Positions 8,241 through 14,894 of a stretch of 64,000 bases of DNA are shown one piece after another. Within the stretch, counting starts at the first letter, position 1. Each line of letters starts with the position of its first letter. The notes below the pieces were generated by a model. That model saw only the letters and a program-made list of their open reading frames with translations, made no database searches and was not told where the DNA came from. The position numbers and the translations under genes are program-made. Source of the DNA: PALSA-612 sp964595575 (GTDB lineage Bacteria; Actinomycetota; Thermoleophilia; Gaiellales; Gaiellaceae); the NCBI GenBank assembly GCA_964595575.1, contig CAZQRA010000001.1, positions 78,194 through 142,193 of the forward strand, in the 5' to 3' direction.

Positions 8241-8988
8241 CGACGGGTCCTTCCCCGGCTCCTAGCTCAGCCAGCCCGTGACGCACAGCCTCGGCTGCCA
8301 TGGCCGCTGCTTTGCGGGCCGCCTCCTCGAGCGGAAGACCGCGGGCGAGGTAGGCGGTCAGCGCCGCCGAGTGGGTGCAACCGGCGCCGTGGGTCGCTGC
8401 TACGGGGTGGCGCGGGACGGGAATGGGGATATGGCGGCGGCCGTCGTAGAGCCAGTCGATGGGCTCGCCGTGACCCCCCTTGACGATCACCGCCCTGGCT
8501 CCCAGCGCATGGATCCGCTCGGCGAGCTCGCGCTTGGGGGCCGGGCCCCCGGCCAGGGCTTCCGCCTCGTGCTGGTTCGGGGTTACCACGACGGCGAGGG
8601 GGAGGAGGCGCTGGACGAGGCTGTCGACCGCGTCCTCGCGCAGGAGCCGAGCTCCCGTGGCCGACACCATCACCGGGTCGACCACGAGCGGCACCGGATG
8701 CTGGGCCAGGAACTCGGCCACCGTCTCGATGATGGCCCGGGAGAAGAGCATGCCGGTCTTGGCTGCGTCCACCCCGATATCGGAGAAGACAGCCTCGAGC
8801 TGCTCCCGCACGAAGGCGGGGGGAGCCTCGTGCACGCTGGAGACGGCCACGGTGTTCTGAGCGGTGAGGGCGACGATGGCGGTCATGCCGTAGCAGCCGG
8901 CGCGGGCGAAGGCCTTGAGGTCGGCCTGGATCCCGGCCCCGCCTCCCGAGTCGGAGCCGGCGATGGTGAGGCAGCGGGGGACGGTCAC
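8212..8988 (-). CDS. thiD: hydroxymethylpyrimidine/phosphomethylpyrimidine kinase
   Basis: Phosphorylates HMP and HMP-P to HMP-PP, the pyrimidine half of thiamine. 258 residues, ribokinase fold: TIAGSDSGGGAGIQADLKA near the N-terminus, VVDPVMVSATGARLL, VTPNQHEAEAL, VIVKGGHGE, and the catalytic GAGCTHSAALTAYLARG near the end. GTG start with TAGCGT 6 nt upstream, so the message is probably leaderless and no TPP riboswitch can precede it. First gene of thiD-thiL. Confidence 0.95.
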   Translation of the reverse strand: MTVPRCLTIAGSDSGGGAGIQADLKAFARAGCYGMTAIVALTAQNTVAVSSVHEAPPAFVREQLEAVFSDIGVDAAKTGMLFSRAIIETVAEFLAQHPVPLVVDPVMVSATGARLLREDAVDSLVQRLLPLAVVVTPNQHEAEALAGGPAPKRELAERIHALGARAVIVKGGHGEPIDWLYDGRRHIPIPVPRHPVAATHGAGCTHSAALTAYLARGLPLEEAARKAAAMAAEAVRHGLAELGAGEGPVDVFHLCQVG

Positions 8989-8994
8989 GCTGCG

Positions 8995-9004
8995 ACGCTA
9001 GCAT
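8995..9004. promoter_or_regulatory. overlapping divergent -10 boxes between thiD and the ABM gene
   Basis: The decamer ACGCTAGCAT contains TAGCGT on the minus strand (9000-8995, 6 nt before the thiD GTG) and TAGCAT on the plus strand (8999-9004, about 33 nt before the ABM-gene ATG). The two hexamers share their TA. Confidence 0.4.
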
Positions 9005-9036
9005 CGAGGCACCATCGGCGCACGCGGAGGGAGGAC

Positions 9037-9336
9037 ATGGTGAGCACGCTCTACACGCACACCACCTGGGTGGTCAGGCCGGGACGGGAGGAGGACTTCG
9101 TCGAGCGCTGGAGCGAGTGGATCGACTGGAGCCACCGCCAGGGCCTGCAGACGCCGGCCATGCTCCTGCGGGACGTCGACAACGAGAGGACGTTCGTCAG
9201 CCTGGGGCCTTGGGCCAGCATCGACGCCGTGCGAAGCTGGCGGGCCCTCGAGGGCTACCAGGAGCGGGTGGCCCGCCTCCAGGAGGTGGTGGAGAGCTTC
9301 CATCCCCGCACCCTCCTGGTCGTGGCCGAGCGGTGA
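9037..9336 (+). CDS. ABM (antibiotic biosynthesis monooxygenase-like) domain protein
   Basis: A 99-residue single-domain dimeric alpha+beta barrel protein: TTWVVRPGREEDFVERWSEW, then DNERTFVSLGPWASIDAVRSW and a terminal beta strand. ABM-fold proteins include heme-degrading and quinol monooxygenases, but the family is broad and no catalytic residue identifies a reaction here. The ATG at 9037 is preceded by GGAGGGAGGAC, a strong ribosome-binding site. Confidence 0.8.
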   Translation: MVSTLYTHTTWVVRPGREEDFVERWSEWIDWSHRQGLQTPAMLLRDVDNERTFVSLGPWASIDAVRSWRALEGYQERVARLQEVVESFHPRTLLVVAER

Positions 9337-9361
9337 GCATGGCGAGGACTCTCCCCTCCCC

Positions 9362-11602
9362 GTGACCGTCAGCGCCGCGGAGCTGGCCGACCTTCTCGCC
9401 GCCCAAGAGGCGGTGTACGTCGCCCGGGAGCCGGCCCGGGAAGGCCGCCTCGTCCCTCTTCCCACCGACCTCCACCCGGCCCTCGTCGAGGCGCTGCGAC
9501 GGCAGGGCATCGACTCCCTCTACGAGCACCAGGCAGAGACATGGACGGCCGCTTCGGGCGGGGGGCACGTGATCGTCACCACCGGCACGGCCAGCGGCAA
9601 GACGCTGGCGTTCAACGTGCCCGTCCTCGACGCTCTCCTCCGGGATCCCCGAAGCCGCGTCATCTACCTCTACCCGACCAAGGCTTTGGCCCAGGATCAG
9701 GCTCGCTCGCTCTCTGCCCTCGGCCTTCCCCACGTGCGCCTAGGGATCTACGACGGGGACACGCCCCCTGCGAGGCGAAGCCAGGTGCGCCGGTTCGCCA
9801 ACGCCATCCTCTCCAACCCGGACATGCTCCACGTGGGCATCCTCCCCCACCACGACCGCTGGGCCGACGTTCTCCACGCCCTCCGCTACGTGGTCGTCGA
9901 CGAGGCCCACGTGTACCGAGGGGTCTTCGGCTCCCACGTGGCCAACATCCTGCGCCGGCTGCGCCGGCTCGCCCGAGCGTACGGGGCCGAGCCCCAGTTC
10001 CTGCTCGCCTCGGCCACGATCGCCAACCCGGGCGAGCTGGCGGCGGCCCTGACGGGGGTGGAGGCGAGGGTCGTCTCCGACGACGCCGCCCCCCGCGCCG
10101 AGCGGACGATTGTGGTGTGGAACCCGCCGCTCGTAGACGAGGAGCTGGGGACGCGGGCGAGCCCCCTCGGGGAAGCGGCCCGGCTCGTAGCCGAGCTCGT
10201 GTCCCGCGGTCTTCGCACCCTCTGCTTCGCCAAGAGCCGCAAGGCTGCCGAGCTCATCCATCGGTTTGCCCTGGAGCGGCTGGGCCCGGCCTACGAGGGG
10301 AAGCTCTCACCCTACAGGGCCGGCTACACGCCCGAGCAGCGACGCCACATCGAGCGCCGGCTAGTAGCAGGCGAGCTCTTGGCGGTGGCCGCCACCGACG
10401 CCCTCGAGCTGGGGATCGACGTCGGCCTGCTCGACTGCGTCGTCTGCGTGGGCTTCCCGGGAACCATGGCCAGCCTCCGCCAGCAGTGGGGGAGGGCCGG
10501 CCGCCGCGGCCACGGCCTGGCCGTCCTCGTTGCCGGGGCGGACGCCCTCGACCAGTACTTCGCCCGGGAGCCGCAGAGCCTCCTTCGCCGGCAGGTGGAG
10601 GCGGCCATCCTCGACCCCGCGAACCCCCGCGTCCTCGACGGCCACGTCCTCTGCGCCGCCTACGAGGCGCCGCTCGACGCCGCCGATCGAGAGACGCTGG
10701 GGGATGCCGCCCTCGCTCGAGCGGCGGCCTTGCCCGAGCTTCGGGCTACCTCCAAGGGATACGTCTGGGCAGGGCGCGACTACCCGGCCGCGCGGGTATC
10801 GCTGCGCTCCGCGAGCCCGGACACGGTGGTGGTCGTCGAGGGGGAGACGGGAGCGGTGCTGGGCACGGTGGAGCTGGAGCGCGCCTTCTCCACCCTCCAC
10901 GAGGGAGCCGTCTACCTGCACCTGGGGGAGCCCTACCGCGTGGGCAGGCTCGACCTCGCCGCCCGCGCCGCGCTCGTCGAGCCCTTCTCGGCTGACTGGT
11001 ACACGCAGACGAAGAAGGAGACCGGGCTCGTGATCGAGGACACGCTGGGCGAGGAGCGGGCGTTGGGGGCCACGGTCTCGTTCGGCCGGGTGTCTGTCAC
11101 TGAGCAGGTGGTCGCCTACCAGCGCCGGGGCGTGAGCGACGGGGCGGTGCTCGACCTGGTGCCGCTCGACCTACCGGCGACCACCTTCGAGACGGAGGCG
11201 GTGTGGTTCGTCCCCGGCCACCGGGTCCTGGGCGACCTGGAGGGGATGCCGGCGCTCCTCTCCTCTCTCCACGCGGCCGAGCACGCCATGATCGCTCTCC
11301 TGCCCCTGTGGGCGATGTGCGACCGCTGGGACATCGGCGGGCTCTCCACCAGCCACCACTTTCAGACGGGCCGGCCCACCGTGTTCGTGTACGATGGGCA
11401 CCCTGGGGGCGTCGGCATCGCCGAGCGTGGCTACGCGGTGTTCGCCGGCTGGGTGGAGGACACCGCCCGCATGCTCTCCGGCTGCCCCTGCGCCGACGGG
11501 TGCCCCTCGTGCGTGCAGTCGCCGAAGTGCGGCAACCTGAACGAGATGCTGGACAAGGCGGGCGCACTCCGGCTCCTGCGCCGCATGCTCGCCTCGGCCT
11601 GA
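9362..11602 (+). CDS. MrfA/YprA-type superfamily 2 DNA helicase with C-terminal four-cysteine domain
   Basis: 3'-5' DNA helicase resembling Bacillus MrfA and yeast Hrq1, which act in repair of mitomycin-type DNA damage. 746 residues, GTG start. Motif I TGTASGKT (about residue 77), motif Ia YLYPTKALAQDQ, motif II VVVDEAHVYRG (about 177), motif III ASATIANPGE, motif VI QQWGRAGRRG (about 378), then a DUF1998-type region ending in CPCADGCPSCVQSPKCG, the expected metal-binding four-Cys cluster. The usual exonuclease partner MrfB is not adjacent. A hairpin at 11637-11678 lies just beyond the stop. Confidence 0.93.
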   Translation: MTVSAAELADLLAAQEAVYVAREPAREGRLVPLPTDLHPALVEALRRQGIDSLYEHQAETWTAASGGGHVIVTTGTASGKTLAFNVPVLDALLRDPRSRVIYLYPTKALAQDQARSLSALGLPHVRLGIYDGDTPPARRSQVRRFANAILSNPDMLHVGILPHHDRWADVLHALRYVVVDEAHVYRGVFGSHVANILRRLRRLARAYGAEPQFLLASATIANPGELAAALTGVEARVVSDDAAPRAERTIVVWNPPLVDEELGTRASPLGEAARLVAELVSRGLRTLCFAKSRKAAELIHRFALERLGPAYEGKLSPYRAGYTPEQRRHIERRLVAGELLAVAATDALELGIDVGLLDCVVCVGFPGTMASLRQQWGRAGRRGHGLAVLVAGADALDQYFAREPQSLLRRQVEAAILDPANPRVLDGHVLCAAYEAPLDAADRETLGDAALARAAALPELRATSKGYVWAGRDYPAARVSLRSASPDTVVVVEGETGAVLGTVELERAFSTLHEGAVYLHLGEPYRVGRLDLAARAALVEPFSADWYTQTKKETGLVIEDTLGEERALGATVSFGRVSVTEQVVAYQRRGVSDGAVLDLVPLDLPATTFETEAVWFVPGHRVLGDLEGMPALLSSLHAAEHAMIALLPLWAMCDRWDIGGLSTSHHFQTGRPTVFVYDGHPGGVGIAERGYAVFAGWVEDTARMLSGCPCADGCPSCVQSPKCGNLNEMLDKAGALRLLRRMLASA

Positions 11603-11636
11603 GCGCCCTCGCTCGGCTGCTTTCACGGGGACGGTT

Positions 11637-11678
11637 GGGGGCGATCCCGAGCGCGGAGCGCAGCTTGGGACCGCCCCC
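11637..11678. terminator. bidirectional hairpin between two converging genes
   Basis: A 15-nt arm (11637-11651) pairs with 11664-11678 with two G-U pairs and a 12-nt loop. It sits between the 3' ends of the helicase gene and the minus-strand gene at 11688, as expected of a shared terminator without a U-tract. Confidence 0.55.
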
Positions 11679-11687
11679 GGCACCCGA

Positions 11688-12119
11688 TCAGAAGCGGTTC
11701 GGGAACTGGCGGATGATGCCCTCGCTAAGCGCGTCCGCCATCTCCAAGATCTGGCGGTGGACGGCGTCGTAGGCGGCGATGTCGGCGGTCCACCTGCCCT
11801 GGAGCCGCGCCGCCGCCTCCCTCGTCGTCAGGGCGAGATGCATGTGCATCATCGACCGCACGGCAGGCAGAGGCCAGTAGCGAGGATTCGCCTTGGCGAG
11901 GAACGAGGCGATCGCGTCGGCGTTGGCGTACCAGGTCTTCTGCGCCGCCGCGAGCTTGGCCTTGTCGCCAGCCTTGGCCGCCAGCAGGACCGGCACCGCG
12001 CCGAGGATGTGCTCCCGCAAAAGCCGCGTTAGCTCCCTGTCCGCCGCGTCCCCGTAGTAGGGCTTGATGACGTTGATGGTCGACTGGCCAACGTACCTTG
12101 CTCCCTGGATCGACGACAT
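11688..12119 (-). CDS. conserved hypothetical protein, apparently missing its N-terminus
   Basis: 143 residues as read, with no membrane segment. I recognise it as the C-terminal part of an unnamed family common in soil bacteria: KPYYGDAADRELTRLLREH, WYANADAIASFLAKANPRYW, MHMHLALTTREA and the terminus MADALSEGIIRQFP. Family members normally carry about 40 further N-terminal residues before K-P-Y-Y-G. Here that segment is replaced by an unrelated start that runs into a divergent gene; the two share 12064-12119. Likely a truncated remnant or one side of an assembly misjoin. Function unknown. Confidence 0.6.
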   Translation of the reverse strand: MSSIQGARYVGQSTINVIKPYYGDAADRELTRLLREHILGAVPVLLAAKAGDKAKLAAAQKTWYANADAIASFLAKANPRYWPLPAVRSMMHMHLALTTREAAARLQGRWTADIAAYDAVHRQILEMADALSEGIIRQFPNRF

Positions 12120-12405
12120 CCTGCCCGGGAGCGCTCAGGAGTTCATGTACTTCGTCGGCGCCGTCGAGATCGTCGCCGGCCTGGTCGTCGCCCTCGCGCC
12201 TTGGCTGGGTGGCTACCTCGTCGCCGCCTGGCTCGCCGGGATCGTCGTCAACCTGCTCACCGCCGACCCTCCGACCGACTACGACATCGCTCTCCGCGAC
12301 GTGGGCCTCATGCTCGCCGCTCTCGGTCTCGGTCGTCTTGCCCAAGCCGCTCGCAGCACATCCGCCGTCGAGCCCAGCGCGAAGCCGCTCCGCCGCGCCG
12401 CCTGA
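12064..12405 (+). CDS. small membrane protein, apparently missing its N-terminal helix
   Basis: 113 residues with three hydrophobic helices (about 27-45, 48-65, 78-95). VDWPTYLAPWIDDILPGSA, GAVEIVAGLVV and YDIALRDVGLMLAALGLGRL match a family of small bacterial membrane proteins of about 140 residues. In those, the segment before the D-W-x-x-Y-L-A-P motif is another helix. Here homology begins at that motif and a stop codon precedes the TTG at 12064. The frame is antisense to the start of the gene at 11688-12119. Function unknown; likely a broken copy or assembly artefact. Confidence 0.6.
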   Translation: MMTLMVDWPTYLAPWIDDILPGSAQEFMYFVGAVEIVAGLVVALAPWLGGYLVAAWLAGIVVNLLTADPPTDYDIALRDVGLMLAALGLGRLAQAARSTSAVEPSAKPLRRAA

Positions 12406-12430
12406 GACCCAGCTTCCCTCCCTCCCCCGC

Positions 12431-12460
12431 GTGAGCACCCGGTCGCGACCGGGTGCTCAC
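12431..12460. terminator. perfect 30-bp palindrome between converging genes
   Basis: GTGAGCACCCGGTCG is followed directly by its exact reverse complement. It lies between the end of the small membrane protein gene (12405) and the DUF488 gene, whose stop codon (12457-12459) is inside it. Best read as a bidirectional terminator; a protein-binding site is the alternative. Confidence 0.6.
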
Positions 12461-12822
12461 CCCTGGCTGCCGCGGCGGAGCACCTCGGCCAAGACGACCG
12501 CGTTGTTCCGGAGTCGGTCGCGGGCGGCGAACACAAGGGTCAGGCGCCCGCGCCGGGCCAGCTCGCGCAGTCGCTCCAGCGTCTGGGCGTGCTCTGCGAG
12601 CTCCTCGTGGTAGCGGCGGCGGAACTCCGGGAACCGGGCTGGGTCGTGCCCGAACCAGCGCCGCAGCTCGTCGCTGGGAGCGAGCTCGCGGGCCCACTCG
12701 TCGATCCGCGCTTCCTCGCGGACGAGGCCTCTCGGCCACAGGCGATCGACGAGGACGCGGTAGCCGTCGTCCGCCGAGGGCGGCTCGTAGGCGCGCTTGA
12801 GGCGAATGTCGAGCGGCTCCAC
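12457..12822 (-). CDS. DUF488 family protein
   Basis: 121-residue protein of the DUF488 family, whose biochemical role is not established. Family motifs: RLKRAYEPPSADDGYRVLVD, DRLWPRGL, LAPSDELRRWFGHDPARFPEF, TLVFAARD, NNAVVLAEVL. The GTG at 12822 is chosen because GGAGGTG precedes it by 5-6 nt and homology begins there; a longer reading to 12951 would overlap the upstream gene. It lies 29 nt after the TIGR00725 gene on the same strand. The terminal codons fall inside the palindromic hairpin. Confidence 0.85.
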   Translation of the reverse strand: MEPLDIRLKRAYEPPSADDGYRVLVDRLWPRGLVREEARIDEWARELAPSDELRRWFGHDPARFPEFRRRYHEELAEHAQTLERLRELARRGRLTLVFAARDRLRNNAVVLAEVLRRGSQG

Positions 12823-12851
12823 CGAGCACCTCCGCTCGCGAGCGCCTCGGG

Positions 12852-13319
12852 CTAGGTCGCAGCCTGCGGGGAAGAGGCAAGTCGGAGCGCCAGCTCGACC
12901 GCCTCCTCGGGCGTCCGTGCCCGGTAGATACCCTCCCCCTCGACCTTCCACCCAGGCTCGAGCACCACCACCGGCCGGCCGAGCACGCGGGCGAGGGCGA
13001 TCTCCGATAGCGTCCCCCAGGCCCCGCCCACGGCGATCACGGCCTCGCCCGAGGCCACCACCGCCAGGTTACGGGCGTGGCCGATACCGGTCACGACGAC
13101 GTGGTCAATCCAGGGGTTGGCCTCTGTTCTCGACTCGCCGGGGAGGATGCCGATGGTCTTCCCTCCTGCTGCCTTCGCCCCTCGGGCCGCCGCTGCCATC
13201 ACTTGGTCACGGCCGCCGCAGACCAGGGTCGCTCCCCGCTCGGCCAAGAGCCTCCCCACCGCCTCGGCACGCTCCTCGTGCTCGACGCCGCTGCCGATGA
13301 CCGCGACCTGGAGCGCCAT
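12852..13319 (-). CDS. TIGR00725 family (LOG/DprA-fold) protein
   Basis: 155-residue Rossmann-fold protein related to LOG nucleotide phosphoribohydrolases and DprA: VAVIGSGV, LAERGATLVCGGRDQVMAAAARGA, ARNLAVVASGEAVIAVGGAWGTLSEIAL. The motif GGAWGTLSE corresponds to the GGxGTxxE signature of LOG proteins, but the first Pro-Gly element is absent, so cytokinin-type hydrolase activity cannot be assumed. A TATCAT box lies 9 nt upstream of the ATG. Probably co-transcribed with the DUF488 gene. Confidence 0.85.
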   Translation of the reverse strand: MALQVAVIGSGVEHEERAEAVGRLLAERGATLVCGGRDQVMAAAARGAKAAGGKTIGILPGESRTEANPWIDHVVVTGIGHARNLAVVASGEAVIAVGGAWGTLSEIALARVLGRPVVVLEPGWKVEGEGIYRARTPEEAVELALRLASSPQAAT

Positions 13320-13439
13320 CGCCCGTCGATGATACGCCTCAGCCTAGGTCGACCTCGGGCACGAGCGAGGAGCAAGCTTCCGGCCGCCTCGGGGGAGAGC
13401 TCCTCAAGGTCGAGGGGAGAAAGGCCGATCCTTGGTGGC

Positions 13440-14879
13440 ATGTGGATCGAGGCTCGCCACGAGCTGGCCCTTCGCCTGGCCGTGGCCGGCGGGATCGCGG
13501 CCGCCCCTGCCGTCGTCAACCACTACCTGGGCGGTAATCCGGTCGCCGTCGGAGGCACGGTGCACTTCCTGGCCGTGGGGACGACCGCCCTCGCCGCCGC
13601 CGCCTGCGCGAGCGGGCTCACCGTCGCCGGGGCCGTCCGGCGCGACGCCCGCACCGTGCTCGTGGGGGCCGCGTTCTCGGTCATGGCCTCGCTCCTTGCC
13701 CTCCACGGGCTGGCCACCCCAGGAGTGGTGGTGGGCTACAACGGGGTCACGGCCTTCGCCGGAGGGGCGGCGCTCCCTGCGGGGGCCGCCGTCCTGTCCT
13801 TGTCTTCCCTCCAGTCCTTCCGGGGGCCGGAGCGGGTGCGGGCCCTTCTGTGGATACAAGGGGCGCTCGTCCTCGCCGTGCTCGCTCTCGGCATGGTTGC
13901 CCTCCTCCTGCCCGGCCTCGTCCCCCCGGTCCCCAGGCCCCGGAGCGCCGTCGCCCTTGCGCTGCTTGCCGCTAGCCTCGTGCTCTACGGGCTGCTCGTG
14001 CTCCGGGCGTCTCGCACCTACCTCTTGACCAGGCGGGGAGGTGACCTGGCTGTAGCGGTGGGGCTGGTGTGGCTGGCTACGGCCCTCGTCCCCACCCTCA
14101 CGCTCCCCTACTGGAACCTCGGCTGGTGGATGGGCCACGGTCTCGAGCTCGCGGGGATGCTCCTGGTCGGCCTTCCCGTCGCCCTCGACCTGCGCCGGGC
14201 TGCGCAGTCTCGGCCTCTGGTTGGCGATCTGCGGGCGGCCGAGCTGGTGGCGGCCGAGGAGGCGTTCCTCGGCTCCCACGTACGAGCCCTCACCCGGCGG
14301 CTGGCCGAGAAGGACGAGTACACCGACGGACACACGCGCCGGGTGGCCATGCGCGCCGTCCAGGTGGCAGAGGAGCTAAGGATGTCGCCGCTCCGCCTCC
14401 GGGAGCTGGCCATCGGCGGCCTTCTACACGACATCGGCAAGCTGACGGTGCCCGATGCCGTCCTCAAGAAACCTTCGCAGCTGAGCGAGGAGGAGTACGC
14501 GCTCATCCGGCGCCACCCGGACCAGGGCGCGCGGCTGCTGCGAGAGCTGGGCGGCTTCTCGGAAGGGGTGTGCCGACTCGTCCGCGACCACCACGAGCGG
14601 CTCGACGGGAGCGGCTACCCTCGCGGCCTGCGCGCTCCCGATCTTCCTCTGGACGCGCGCGTCCTGGCTGTGTGCGACGTGTACGACGCGCTGCGCTCGC
14701 CGCGGGTCTACCGCGGGGCCTGGACGCACGAGGAGGCCTTGGCGCTGCTCGAGGCGGGCGTCGGCACCCTCTTCGACGAGCGCTGCGTGAGGGCCCTCGA
14801 GCGCGTGCTTGCCCGCGAGCGACCCGGCTGGCAGCCGGACTTGGCCGTGGAGCCATCCCCCGAGCTCGCCTCCGCGTAA
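13440..14879 (+). CDS. membrane-anchored HD-GYP domain protein (putative c-di-GMP phosphodiesterase)
   Basis: 479 residues. The N-terminal half (about 1-250) has seven or eight hydrophobic helices and no recognised sensor motif; the C-terminal half is an HD-GYP domain. HD signature: GLLHDIGKL; GYP signature: DHHERLDGSGYPRGL, then LAVCDVYDALRSPR. All expected metal ligands are visible, so it probably hydrolyses cyclic di-GMP in response to a membrane or envelope signal. Start ATG 13440 is the first in-frame codon compatible with the divergent gene; GATCCT lies 7 nt before it. Confidence 0.9.
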   Translation: MWIEARHELALRLAVAGGIAAAPAVVNHYLGGNPVAVGGTVHFLAVGTTALAAAACASGLTVAGAVRRDARTVLVGAAFSVMASLLALHGLATPGVVVGYNGVTAFAGGAALPAGAAVLSLSSLQSFRGPERVRALLWIQGALVLAVLALGMVALLLPGLVPPVPRPRSAVALALLAASLVLYGLLVLRASRTYLLTRRGGDLAVAVGLVWLATALVPTLTLPYWNLGWWMGHGLELAGMLLVGLPVALDLRRAAQSRPLVGDLRAAELVAAEEAFLGSHVRALTRRLAEKDEYTDGHTRRVAMRAVQVAEELRMSPLRLRELAIGGLLHDIGKLTVPDAVLKKPSQLSEEEYALIRRHPDQGARLLRELGGFSEGVCRLVRDHHERLDGSGYPRGLRAPDLPLDARVLAVCDVYDALRSPRVYRGAWTHEEALALLEAGVGTLFDERCVRALERVLARERPGWQPDLAVEPSPELASA

Positions 14880-14894
14880 GGCCTCGTCCCGGAA

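Noticed and set aside
8988..9037. TPP riboswitch upstream of thiD-thiL
   Set aside because: There is no room: the -10 box lies 6 nt before the thiD start, and no THI-box-like sequence is present.
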